DNA of 64,000 nt from Nitrospirota bacterium. Lineage in GTDB: Bacteria > JACPQY01. The translations under genes were made by a program, and so were the position numbers. Numbering within the stretch: position 1 is the first letter of the stretch; the number at the start of each line of letters is the position of its first letter. The stretch lies in the NCBI GenBank assembly GCA_016190245.1, contig JACPQY010000008.1:62001-126000 (forward strand), in the 5' to 3' direction. The notes beneath the pieces are model-generated. The model was not told the DNA's origin and searched no databases. It saw only the letters and a list, made by a program, of their open reading frames with translations. Shown here in pieces: positions 24,370 through 33,286 of the stretch.

Positions 24370-26346
24370 CTACGGCTCGGTCAGGCGATTGGTGGCGAGG
24401 AGGTAGTTCGAGAGCCGGTAGATGGTCCAGAGGCGGTCCCGCATGGGCGCGATTGCTTCTTCGGCGTCGGTGACCGGTTCTTCCGAGAACCCGCCCGTGA
24501 AGGTGGTGCGATACTCATCCGTGCCGAACGTGTAGGTGAGTTTTCGGTCGGCCTCCACGAGTGCGATCGGGGCCTCGCCAAAGGGTGTGCTGAAATAGGC
24601 GAAGCGGTCAGAGGCTGAGGTCAGCAGGGAACGTCCCCACCACGGTGTGTCGGTCTCGAGCCCGAGCAGATCGGCGAGGGTCGGCGCGATGTCGATCTGG
24701 CCGCCGAGCGTGTCGTCCGGCGTCGCTTGCAGGGATTCGTCGCCGGCATAGAGCAGGAAGGGGATGCGCATGTTCTCTTCACCCAGTCCGGCGAGGACGC
24801 CGGCACCCTCGGCATCGAAGGACATCCCGTGATCGGCAAAGATCGCAAAAAGCGTATGTCGGAAGAACGGGCGCTCCCGTACACGTTCGAAGAACCGCCG
24901 GAGGGTGTCGTCTGTGTAGCGCACGGTGGAGCGGTAGCGTTCTTCGATGGATTCGGCGTCCACGCGGAAAGGCGCCGGGGCCTCGTAGGGGGAGTGGTTC
25001 GAAAGCGTGAGCGTAATCCCCACGAACGGCTCGTTGAGGCCGTCGAGCACGCCCGCAAACGCCCCGAGCGTGGCCTCGTCGTGCACGCCCCAGGAGAATC
25101 TCGGCGCGCTGCGGGGGAAGGACTCGTAGCCGCTGAACCGGCGGATTCCCTGCCGGGAGAAGAAGGCGTACATGTTGTCATAGCTGATGTCGCCCCCGTA
25201 CACGAAGGCCGTGTCGTATCCTCGCGCGATGAGGAGTTCAGGCAGGCACGTGAGCCGCGTGTGAGGCGCAATCTTGAGGAGGCGCTCGCCATGGAAGTCG
25301 GGTGTGGAACAGAAAGAGGAGACGAGGCCGCGGATCGTCTGGACGCTGCTGGCATAAAAGCGGCTGAAGAGAACGCCCCTCTGCGCGAGTTGATCGAGGA
25401 AGGGAGTGGGGCTGGGTCCGGACCGATCCCAGAGCGCGCCGATTTCCCTCGCCCGAACGCCCTCCAGGATGAGGAAGACCAGATTGTAGGTCTTATAGCG
25501 ACCGCGGATCCTGCTCGCGACGCCGGCCGGCGTGTGAAGGATCCCCTCCCCGGCAACCTGCACCGACTCCACGCCGAGCCAGCTAAGAACCTTGTCGCGG
25601 TCACCGGGCTCGGGTGTGGGATAGTTCCTGAGGTCTCGCGTCTGGTGAGCCACTCGGACGAAACGGATCAGGAGGTTGTCCGACAGATGGATGAACGCCT
25701 TGGGTGTGCGGACGATATCGGCGACGTGAAGGGCGTGGGCGACGGCGAGGTAGGCTACGATCGCCGCGCCCGCCCCTGCGAATGCGCGAGCTAAGCGCCG
25801 CTCGCCGATCCGTGCCGCGAGGCGCGACTGGAGCGGCGCGGCCAGGGGCGCCAGGCCGATCGTCACGAGCCACAGGCCGAGCAGCGTCCACTCGGTGGGA
25901 TGGAAATGCGCCTCCTTCCAGAGCATGTCCCCGATCTGACCGAGCTCGCCCGCGTACCAGAGGAACCTCTGGTCCAGGTGAAGGCGGAAGCCCCTGTACA
26001 CGGGGAGATCAACGACGTACAGGAGGGCGGTCGCGAGGGGGATCGCGAGGACCGTGAAGGCGAGAGCGCCTGCGAACCGGCGGGCGAGGCCGTGGGACTG
26101 AAACCGCCCGGCGGCGAAGCGAAGCGCCGCCAGGAACCCGAAGGCGGCAAGAAGGAGCGAGCCTTCGATGCGGACGTGTCTCAGGAGGGAGAGCGCCGTC
26201 TCCCGGGCCGTGAGCCCCTGTTCGACGAAGAGCGCGAGGCGGGCCAGCGAACTGAGGATGAGGCACGAGCCGAGGATGGCGGCATCCGCCCGGAGCCGCC
26301 CCGCCGTGTGAGTTAAGGTGTAACCTGACACGCTTTTCGGCATCAT
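24370..26346 (-). CDS. LTA synthase-like membrane phosphotransferase (alkaline phosphatase superfamily)
   Basis: About 658 residues. The N-terminal half has five or so transmembrane helices (to about residue 210), followed by an extracytoplasmic sulfatase-fold domain. The first metal/nucleophile region reads LVFLILEGVR ... FYASSVQTIRGL, with a Thr nucleophile, and AIFADHGMSFD gives later metal ligands. This is the architecture of lipoteichoic-acid synthase/OPG synthase relatives, which transfer phosphoglycerol or similar groups on the outer face of the membrane. A Thr nucleophile needs no formylglycine maturation. Several ATGs occur at the start; 26346 is used, and the divergent gene begins within a few bases. 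The product modified is unknown, perhaps a surface glycan. Confidence 0.8.
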   Translation of the reverse strand: MMPKSVSGYTLTHTAGRLRADAAILGSCLILSSLARLALFVEQGLTARETALSLLRHVRIEGSLLLAAFGFLAALRFAAGRFQSHGLARRFAGALAFTVLAIPLATALLYVVDLPVYRGFRLHLDQRFLWYAGELGQIGDMLWKEAHFHPTEWTLLGLWLVTIGLAPLAAPLQSRLAARIGERRLARAFAGAGAAIVAYLAVAHALHVADIVRTPKAFIHLSDNLLIRFVRVAHQTRDLRNYPTPEPGDRDKVLSWLGVESVQVAGEGILHTPAGVASRIRGRYKTYNLVFLILEGVRAREIGALWDRSGPSPTPFLDQLAQRGVLFSRFYASSVQTIRGLVSSFCSTPDFHGERLLKIAPHTRLTCLPELLIARGYDTAFVYGGDISYDNMYAFFSRQGIRRFSGYESFPRSAPRFSWGVHDEATLGAFAGVLDGLNEPFVGITLTLSNHSPYEAPAPFRVDAESIEERYRSTVRYTDDTLRRFFERVRERPFFRHTLFAIFADHGMSFDAEGAGVLAGLGEENMRIPFLLYAGDESLQATPDDTLGGQIDIAPTLADLLGLETDTPWWGRSLLTSASDRFAYFSTPFGEAPIALVEADRKLTYTFGTDEYRTTFTGGFSEEPVTDAEEAIAPMRDRLWTIYRLSNYLLATNRLTEP

Positions 26347-26365
26347 GTCTCGGCAGGATTCTGCC

Positions 26366-28486
26366 ATGGCTGTTTCGGAACGCACGCGGTTTGTCCGCTG
26401 GGCCCTGTTCGTGGGCCTACTGGCCTTTGCCGCCCAGTTCGCTTTCTCGCTCGCGTTCCTGACGAGTCAGGCGATCATGGGAGTCCAGGACCCCCGACTG
26501 GGGGAGTTGTTCAGGAAGTACTTCCTCGTGTCCGCCGGGCTGATGCAACTGCGGATCCTGGCGGCCTATTCCGCCGTGGGTCTCGCGCTCTCCGCGGTGG
26601 CCGTGCTGCCCTTCTCTGTCTTTCGCCCGGGGTCGCGATGGCCCTTGCCGGTGCGATGGCTCGGTTTCTCTCTGGTTCTCATGTGCCTCCATTTCGGGTT
26701 CGTCTGCGCCGACATCCAGTCTCACCCCCAGAACTACGCCGAGTTTCTCTACGATCGGGGGGGGGGATGGCGAAGCCTGCAAGTCCTGCTCACGGACGGC
26801 GGCGTCGGGATATGGGCGCGACGCTGCTCATGGGTTTTGACAGGGGCCTGCGTCCTGCCGGCGGCGGCCGCGGCCCTTTTCCGATGGCCTCGGCGGACGC
26901 TCGTTTTGGGAGGGGTCGTGCTCGTGCTCGCGTGGAGCGTGCAGCTATCCCCTGTGATCTCCGGTAACACGGGGCCCAATGTGATCGTGATCGCCGTTGA
27001 TTCCTTCCGGTCCGATCGGCTCTTTTCCCCCATCACGCCGCGAATCAGCCGCCTCGCCGAGACCGGCGTGACCTTCCTTCGCGCCTATCCCGATGTCGCC
27101 CGCACCTTCCCCTCCATGGTGACCATCCACACGGGTCGCTACGCCCTTCGACACGGCATCCGGCACATGTTCCCTACGATCGAGCAGCGGGCGGCCATCG
27201 GCCAGACCCTGCCCCGCTTCCTCCGCGATCGTGGATACGAGACGGCGGTGGTGGCCGACTACGCGGGGGACATCTTCCCCCGCGTGGACTTGGGGTTCAG
27301 CCGAGTGGACTGTCCGGACTTCACTGCCGGCACCCTCATGGAGCAACGAGCGCTCGAAACCCATCCATTCCTTCTCCCGTATGTGAGCAACCGGTGGGGG
27401 ATGCGGATCTTCCCGGCCCTTCGGGAATTCACCAGCCTCAGCGAACCGGCCGAGCTGGCCGCTCGCGGCAAGGAGATGATCGGGACACTCTCGCGCGCCC
27501 CGCGCTTCTTCCTGACGATCTTCTTCTCGTCAGCCCATTTCCCCTACGCTGCCCCACACCCGTACTACGGACGGTTCACCGATCCCTCCTATCGCGGCCC
27601 GTACAAGTATCACAAGGCCAACCGGATAGACCTCGCGGAGGAAACACTCACGCCCGAGGATCGAGCCCAGGTACGCGGACTCTACCACGGGGCGCTCTAC
27701 GCCGCCGATGAAGCCGCGGGCGATCTCATCCGCATGATTCAGGAGTCCCCGCTCCGATCCAATACCTCGATCGTGGTGACGGCGGATCACGGAGAGAACT
27801 TGTACGAACCGGCCCGGTTTTGCACTCGACCCGTCGCGCCGAGCCGGGAGGGTGAGGTCGCCTCGGTCGAGTGCGAACACGGCTGGATGGGACACGGCGA
27901 TGAACTCTGGAACGAAGAGGGTCTGCGCGTGCCGATGGTCTTCATCGGTCCCGGTCTCAACCCGCGGCGAGTCGAGGATGTGCCGATCTCGTTGGCGAGC
28001 CTTGCTCCCACGCTGGTGGAATGGCTTGGATTCCGACTGGAAGACTACGGGCTCACGGATGGCGAGAGCCTCTCCGCGGCGCTGCGAGGCGGCCCTCCGC
28101 CGGAGACGCCGATCTACCTGGAAACGGGAGCGTGGTTCGTCCCGAGGGGACCGGCAAGGTTTCATCGGGAGCGGATTCCCTACGCGAGTCTCCTCGACTT
28201 CACGGAATTGGACGTGGATCACAACTTCGAGGTCGTGGCGCGTCCCGAATACGAACCGATCATCAACGGGAGCAAGCATCGCGCGGTCATGGAAGGGGAT
28301 CGCCGACTCGTCTACATCCCGCTCCGGGATCGTCCGCGCTATGAACTTCTGCGCATTCGGGGCTACGAAACCGCGCCGATGGAGGACGAGAAGGAACTCG
28401 CTCGTCTGAAGCGGGAACTGGAGCGGATGATCACGGAGATCGGGACGGAAACGCTATCCAGCGGCTATTTCGTTGGGCCACACTGA
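26366..28486 (+). CDS. Membrane sulfatase-fold hydrolase/transferase
   Basis: About 706 residues with N-terminal transmembrane helices (several before residue 190) and an alkaline-phosphatase-superfamily domain. VIVIAVDSFRSDR is the first metal site and ADHGENLYE the second. The nucleophile region TFPSMVTIHTGRY aligns with the sulfatase CxPSR...TGRY motif but has Thr in place of Cys, so it is probably not a formylglycine sulfatase. ATG 26366 is preferred over 26345 because AGGA sits nine bases upstream and the first helix starts soon after. A ten-base G tract (26757-26766) is in the coding region. It overlaps the next gene by one base (TGATG). Confidence 0.75.
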   Translation: MAVSERTRFVRWALFVGLLAFAAQFAFSLAFLTSQAIMGVQDPRLGELFRKYFLVSAGLMQLRILAAYSAVGLALSAVAVLPFSVFRPGSRWPLPVRWLGFSLVLMCLHFGFVCADIQSHPQNYAEFLYDRGGGWRSLQVLLTDGGVGIWARRCSWVLTGACVLPAAAAALFRWPRRTLVLGGVVLVLAWSVQLSPVISGNTGPNVIVIAVDSFRSDRLFSPITPRISRLAETGVTFLRAYPDVARTFPSMVTIHTGRYALRHGIRHMFPTIEQRAAIGQTLPRFLRDRGYETAVVADYAGDIFPRVDLGFSRVDCPDFTAGTLMEQRALETHPFLLPYVSNRWGMRIFPALREFTSLSEPAELAARGKEMIGTLSRAPRFFLTIFFSSAHFPYAAPHPYYGRFTDPSYRGPYKYHKANRIDLAEETLTPEDRAQVRGLYHGALYAADEAAGDLIRMIQESPLRSNTSIVVTADHGENLYEPARFCTRPVAPSREGEVASVECEHGWMGHGDELWNEEGLRVPMVFIGPGLNPRRVEDVPISLASLAPTLVEWLGFRLEDYGLTDGESLSAALRGGPPPETPIYLETGAWFVPRGPARFHRERIPYASLLDFTELDVDHNFEVVARPEYEPIINGSKHRAVMEGDRRLVYIPLRDRPRYELLRIRGYETAPMEDEKELARLKRELERMITEIGTETLSSGYFVGPH

Positions 28487-30885
28487 TGGTTCGCAAGACG
28501 ATCCGGCTGCTTCTCCTGTTCCTCGCGCTCGTCGCGCTGAGGAAAATCCTTTTCGAGCCGCCTCACTGGGCGCCGGACGTCCTGGGCGCCCTGCCGAGGG
28601 GCGAGGTGCTGAACCGCGGAAGCCATGAAGTGGTGGAGCGGTTGGCGGAGAAGAGGCCCGACCTCACGAACTACGACGAGGTGAGCGACCCCCGCATCCA
28701 ATCGGTCTTCAGGGAGGGAACCGCTTTCCAAAAGTCGGGCCCGCGCGCCGGTCAGACTTGGGCCGCGGTAGGGCGCCTTGGGTTCGCCCTCGAATCCATG
28801 CCGGTGGTGATCGTGCCCGCGGGAGGCACGGTCGAGTACCGTGTCACACTCCCGGAAGGCGCGGATTTCGAGACGCATGTGGCCGGGTGGTTTTCTCGGG
28901 AGGGCACACCCCGCCCCCTTCGTTTCACGGTGGACGTGGTCTCGGAACACCAGGTGACGCGCGTGGTGGACCGGACGGCTCCTCCCGCGCAGCCGCCAGG
29001 GACGACCCTTCTCCACCGAGCGGCGGCCACGCTTGAAAGGTGGACTCTTCGCGGTGCGCGCCCAAAGCGGTGGCTGCTCAAACAAGTGGAGGCGGACCTG
29101 TCCGAGTGGAGTGGCCGTTCAGTCGCGCTGCGCCTTCGTGTGGAGGACGAGGCGGGCGCGCCGTCCGCAGGGGTCGGCCTTTGGGGCGCGCCGACAATCC
29201 TGGGGGCGCCTGAAGGGGCGAAACCTAACCTGCTCTTCCTCGTGATCGACGGGCTCAGCCCGTATTTCACTGACTGCCTGGAGGATCGGGCGTGGACCGA
29301 TACGCCGGTCATCGCCGACCTTTGCCGGAAAGGGGAGGTGGTGCGCCGAATGTACACCGCCGCGAACGGAACTCGGGCGAGCATTGCAGCGTTGGCGCAC
29401 TCGTCCCGCGCCTCGGACTTGCTCCTGCCGATCTACGACCGCGAGATCCCCGAGCGGGTGCGTCTCCTGCGCGCGTGGGGTCCGCCGTCACTCTTCGAGC
29501 GACTGGCCGGGCGCGGCTATCGCACCGCGGGCATTCACGACAACATCTTTGCGATCGAAACCCACGAGGCTGGGTACGATCTCGGGATCGAGGAATCCTA
29601 CGTTGTGCACGGCACGATGCAGGACACACCGAACATCGTCCGCCTCGCCTCGAACTGGCTCCAGAATCACCGCGGGGTCCACTTCGCCCTCTACGTGCAC
29701 GTGGACGTCACGCACGATCTGTTCAAGGTGCCGCCCCTTCGCGACATGGCGGCGACACTTGTCCATGCGCCCGCCGCCGTCCCGAAGGCGTTTCGCTACG
29801 CCTCGGGCGCTCACTACGCAGACCGTGTGACGGGCTGGTTCCGGGATCTCCTGCGCACGGAGGGGCTCGATGGTCGAACCGTCTTCATTGTTTTGTCCGA
29901 TCACGGCAACGTGTTCAGCCGGGACAAGCCACGCGCGTACTACTCCAAGCGCAACGGGAGGTGGCAGTGGAGCCGTCCCTACGGCCGGCACGGGGGAACC
30001 GCCTACGAGGATGACCTGAGGGTCTTGTGGGTGGCGAACGGTCCTGGCGTTCGGCCAGGCGTCAAGGAATTCGGGTGGCTGCCCGATGAGGCGGCGAGAT
30101 GGGCGGAGGCTGTATTCGAAGGTGTTGAAGACGCTTCCAAGGACTCTATCGGCGCCTGCCGCCCCGTGGACATGCAAATGGGCGAGGCCTGGGTCTGCCC
30201 GGATGGACTGAAGTACCTCCGATTCCTGAAGGGTGTACGCGTCCGTGGGGATGGTCCCGAGCGGCCTGCGGAGGACGAGGTGTGGCGCGTTGGAAGCGGC
30301 TATGAAGAGCACGTGCTTTCCGGCCCCGAACTGGCCGAAGCACGAAGGCACGGACCTCCACCGGAGAATCCCCCCCCCCGAGGATGGGTGCTCAGGATCC
30401 CGCCCGATTCTTCAATCCAAGGAGAGGCCACCACGCAAGGTCGAGCCCAGCGGTTCGAGGGGGATGCTGCGAGGCGGGCGCCCCCCGCCGTCGCCTCGGA
30501 CGAGGGCCTCGGATGCCGCTTCCGTGAGGTCGGAGCTGATCGGGTTTCGTTTGAAGGGCGGACGCAGGGGGACTGGTGCGAATTCTACTTCGAACTGCCA
30601 GGCCCAGCCCTCCGGTTGGACCTGAGGGATGGTGGGCGGAGCGTCGCGGCTGTTTCTCTCGGCCCACTCGGTATCAAGGCAACCGGGCCGGGTTTCCAGC
30701 TTGACGTGTCCAAGGCACCCCTACTGCGAGCGGACGCCGGCATGCCTTCTGTGTTCCTGTCGGAGTACCCCATGCTCTACACCACCTCGCGTCGGGCTTG
30801 GGCCTATTCGGATCTCCCCACCGCCCTGAGCCGCCAGACCCCCGAAGTGGTCCAGATCATGAAGGACTGGGGCTACCTCAAGTAG
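28486..30885 (+). CDS. Sulfatase-fold membrane-anchored protein
   Basis: 799 residues. A single N-terminal membrane anchor (about 5-20) is followed by a beta-rich region of ~230 residues and then an alkaline-phosphatase-superfamily domain. LLFLVIDGLSPYF is the first metal motif, AANGTRASIAAL has the Thr nucleophile position, and FIVLSDHGNVF gives the distal metal ligands. The last ~180 residues form a further beta-rich domain not recognised. The start overlaps the previous stop by one base. A ten-base C tract (30370-30379) lies near the C-terminal boundary. It probably acts on extracytoplasmic glycan or lipid together with its two neighbours. Confidence 0.7.
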   Translation: MVRKTIRLLLLFLALVALRKILFEPPHWAPDVLGALPRGEVLNRGSHEVVERLAEKRPDLTNYDEVSDPRIQSVFREGTAFQKSGPRAGQTWAAVGRLGFALESMPVVIVPAGGTVEYRVTLPEGADFETHVAGWFSREGTPRPLRFTVDVVSEHQVTRVVDRTAPPAQPPGTTLLHRAAATLERWTLRGARPKRWLLKQVEADLSEWSGRSVALRLRVEDEAGAPSAGVGLWGAPTILGAPEGAKPNLLFLVIDGLSPYFTDCLEDRAWTDTPVIADLCRKGEVVRRMYTAANGTRASIAALAHSSRASDLLLPIYDREIPERVRLLRAWGPPSLFERLAGRGYRTAGIHDNIFAIETHEAGYDLGIEESYVVHGTMQDTPNIVRLASNWLQNHRGVHFALYVHVDVTHDLFKVPPLRDMAATLVHAPAAVPKAFRYASGAHYADRVTGWFRDLLRTEGLDGRTVFIVLSDHGNVFSRDKPRAYYSKRNGRWQWSRPYGRHGGTAYEDDLRVLWVANGPGVRPGVKEFGWLPDEAARWAEAVFEGVEDASKDSIGACRPVDMQMGEAWVCPDGLKYLRFLKGVRVRGDGPERPAEDEVWRVGSGYEEHVLSGPELAEARRHGPPPENPPPRGWVLRIPPDSSIQGEATTQGRAQRFEGDAARRAPPAVASDEGLGCRFREVGADRVSFEGRTQGDWCEFYFELPGPALRLDLRDGGRSVAAVSLGPLGIKATGPGFQLDVSKAPLLRADAGMPSVFLSEYPMLYTTSRRAWAYSDLPTALSRQTPEVVQIMKDWGYLK

Positions 30886-30903
30886 CATGCCCACAGTGTC
30901 AGC

Positions 30904-32043
30904 ATGAAGATCGCCGTCAACCTGAAAACAGTGGCTCGTGAAACGATGGGGATCGGCGTCTACGCCATGGAGTTGGCGCGACGGTTTCCCGCGCACGCCC
31001 CCTCCCACCAGTTCACCTATCTCGTCCGATCGGACGATGTTTTCGAGCCCGCCGACCGGGATCATCGCGTCCGGTACCTGGCTGTTCCCCCGTCTCTCCG
31101 GAGCAAGCAAGGGCTCATTCTATGGGAGCACCTGGGGATGCCACACCGTTTTGATCGGGACGGCGCCGATGTGGTGTTTCTCCCGGAGACGGTGGTGCCT
31201 CTCCGCCGTTTCGATGCGCCTGCCGTCGTCACCGTACACGATCTGGCCTATGCCGAAGCCGGAGAGACGATGACCGTGGCCAAGAGGCTCTACAAAGGGT
31301 GGTCGGCCCGCCACGCGGCCGGCCGGGCGGCCCATTTTGTTGCGGACTCGGACTACACCGCCGAAAGCATGAACCGGATACTGGGTGTGCCTCGATCGAA
31401 AACGACAACGGTGCCGCTGGGCGTGGACGGCGAGATCTTCCGACCGATACCCGATCCGGATCGCCGGCAGCCCCTCTGGAGCCGACTGGGGATCGGCACG
31501 GCGCCCTATCTACTGTACGCGGGAAACATCAATCCCAAGAAGAACATCGGCATGCTGATCGAGGCGTATCGCGAGGTCAGGCGCCAATGGGGGAACGATC
31601 TTCGGCTCGTATTTTCGGGCAAGATCGGATGGAAACTGAACGAGTTGTCGGCCTGGATAGCGGGCGAATGGCGGGACGGCATCCGGCACGTCGGATTCCT
31701 CTCGCGCGAGGATCTGGTGATGCTCTACTCCGAGGCCGCCATGCTGGTGTATCCGAGCAGCCACGAAGGATTCGGTCTTCCCCTTGCCGAGGCGATGGCC
31801 TGCGGGTGTCCGGTGGTCTCCACTCGGCGCACTTCAATCCCGGAGGTGGTGGGCGATGCCGGAATCCTGGTCGAGGATATTTCCCCGGCCACGCTCGGCG
31901 ACGCCATTCTTCGGCTTCTCCGAGAGCCGGGACTTCGAACCGATCTCGTCGGACGCGGATTGGAACGCGCCCGCCTCTTTTCCTGGGACCGCGCGGCACG
32001 GTTGACCTTGGAGGTGATCGAAACCATCGGCCGGCAGCGTTAG
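30904..32043 (+). CDS. Glycosyltransferase family 4 protein
   Basis: A 379-residue GT-B retaining glycosyltransferase. VNLKTVARETMGIGVYAMEL is the N-terminal loop. LLYAGNINPKKNIGMLIEA opens the nucleotide-sugar domain, and the EX7E motif is EGFGLPLAE. It follows the sulfatase-fold gene by 18 bp and is the last gene before the AT-richer restriction island. It probably adds a sugar to a surface polysaccharide or glycolipid; donor and acceptor are unknown. Confidence 0.88.
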   Translation: MKIAVNLKTVARETMGIGVYAMELARRFPAHAPSHQFTYLVRSDDVFEPADRDHRVRYLAVPPSLRSKQGLILWEHLGMPHRFDRDGADVVFLPETVVPLRRFDAPAVVTVHDLAYAEAGETMTVAKRLYKGWSARHAAGRAAHFVADSDYTAESMNRILGVPRSKTTTVPLGVDGEIFRPIPDPDRRQPLWSRLGIGTAPYLLYAGNINPKKNIGMLIEAYREVRRQWGNDLRLVFSGKIGWKLNELSAWIAGEWRDGIRHVGFLSREDLVMLYSEAAMLVYPSSHEGFGLPLAEAMACGCPVVSTRRTSIPEVVGDAGILVEDISPATLGDAILRLLREPGLRTDLVGRGLERARLFSWDRAARLTLEVIETIGRQR

Positions 32044-32096
32044 GCTCTTCATCCGTGTTTGGCAGAAGAATCATCGAAGGGTAATATCCTGCCAAC

Positions 32097-32582
32097 GTGT
32101 CTTCCGAGTCGCTTGAAGCCTGGCAGATCAACACTGAACGGATGGCCGAGCAGATCCGGGAAGCTCGCGCCCCCTGCCGCACGGAGGAAGACCTCAAGAT
32201 GAGGGTCGATCCGATCCTTCGGTCCGCATTTGAAAAGATCGGCCTCGACGTCGAGAGCGTGAGATACGAACACGCCACCGGTTACCACGGCCGCATTGAC
32301 GCATTGTACGGCTTTATGATCATCGAGTACGAAGCCCCGGGGAAGCTGAAGACTCGTCAAGGTTACAACGAGAGCATCGGCCAACTTCAGGCATACCTTG
32401 ACGAGACGGCCTCCACGTTGGGGCAGGATCGGAAGGCAATCTTTTCGATCTTGGTGGGCGTCGAACGGAATCGAATGCTCGAATCCGTCGTCTTGCGCTG
32501 CGGCCTTATAGTATGGCAGGATCGCCGCATGGCTGAGCATCATGAGGAAGGCGGTTTGGACCGGAGCGTTGGGAGCCGATAA
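32097..32582 (+). CDS. Nuclease-like N-terminal fragment of a restriction-modification protein
   Basis: 161 residues from a GTG. The segment YEHATGYHGRIDALYGFMII followed by EYEAPGKL resembles the PD-(D/E)xK-like N-terminal module of large type IIG/ISP restriction-modification proteins (D, then ExE in place of the usual ExK). Such modules are normally fused to a helicase or methylase; here the protein ends soon after LIVWQDRR with a hydrophilic tail, so it may be a truncated remnant. It overlaps the next gene (TAATG). Base composition is visibly more AT-rich than the preceding glycosyltransferase, suggesting horizontal acquisition. Confidence 0.55.
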   Translation: MSSESLEAWQINTERMAEQIREARAPCRTEEDLKMRVDPILRSAFEKIGLDVESVRYEHATGYHGRIDALYGFMIIEYEAPGKLKTRQGYNESIGQLQAYLDETASTLGQDRKAIFSILVGVERNRMLESVVLRCGLIVWQDRRMAEHHEEGGLDRSVGSR

Positions 32583-33286
32583 TGCCGCCTCTTCGGCCCA
32601 TGCCGCCTATTTCACTGCCTGTCGCCAAGCTGGCGCCTATTGGAACACATTGGAATGCTGGCGCGCTGACCCTTCCAAAATCATGGGGTGAGAGGGTGGG
32701 CGATCTGTGCGATCGGGTGGTAGGGGAGTGTCTTGCCAAGATGCTTGGCGACATCCCCGTGATGAAACCGGTCAAGTCGACAGCACTACTTCCTCCCGCG
32801 CCGGACTGCGTTGAAGTTGGACCCGCCCGCGTCATCGGTGGGATTCGGCCGCAGAACTTTGATGTGGCGTATCGTCCGGATGGTGTGCGATTCGCTTTTG
32901 ACAGCAAGACGCTCAATACGAGGAAAAGCCTGTCGAAAAACTACCAGAACATGATAAACGATCTGGGTACCGAAGCAGCTACGGTGCATACGCGCTTTCC
33001 TTCCGCTATTGTCGCCTTTGTCGTGGCAGTGCCTGAACCTTGTCTTTCGACTCACCGCAAGAACTTGACCACGGCATTGACCCGGCTCGCCGGTCGCAGG
33101 AGCAGTAGCGGGGATGTTCACAAGGCTGAGGCGATTTCACTCTTGGTTTGGAATCCGCACGATGGGTCCGCTGACAAGGATTGGCCGCCAAGAAGCTCTC
33201 CGCTGAGAATCGAGGAATTCTCCGCTCAGATTGAGCTGTGCTACATGGACCGTTTTGCCGGGTTGCCCCCTCACAACGTTGGTTGA
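32582..33286 (+). CDS. Putative type II restriction endonuclease
   Basis: A 234-residue protein with a candidate PD-(D/E)xK core: NFDVAYRPDGVRFAFDSK (Asp, then D-x-K) followed by a helix with KNYQNMINDLGTEAATVH. It lies immediately before, and overlaps, an N6-adenine methyltransferase gene, the classical context of a type II endonuclease. No specific family or recognition site is identified. The gene starts inside the previous stop codon and is probably translationally coupled. Confidence 0.6.
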   Translation: MPPLRPMPPISLPVAKLAPIGTHWNAGALTLPKSWGERVGDLCDRVVGECLAKMLGDIPVMKPVKSTALLPPAPDCVEVGPARVIGGIRPQNFDVAYRPDGVRFAFDSKTLNTRKSLSKNYQNMINDLGTEAATVHTRFPSAIVAFVVAVPEPCLSTHRKNLTTALTRLAGRRSSSGDVHKAEAISLLVWNPHDGSADKDWPPRSSPLRIEEFSAQIELCYMDRFAGLPPHNVG

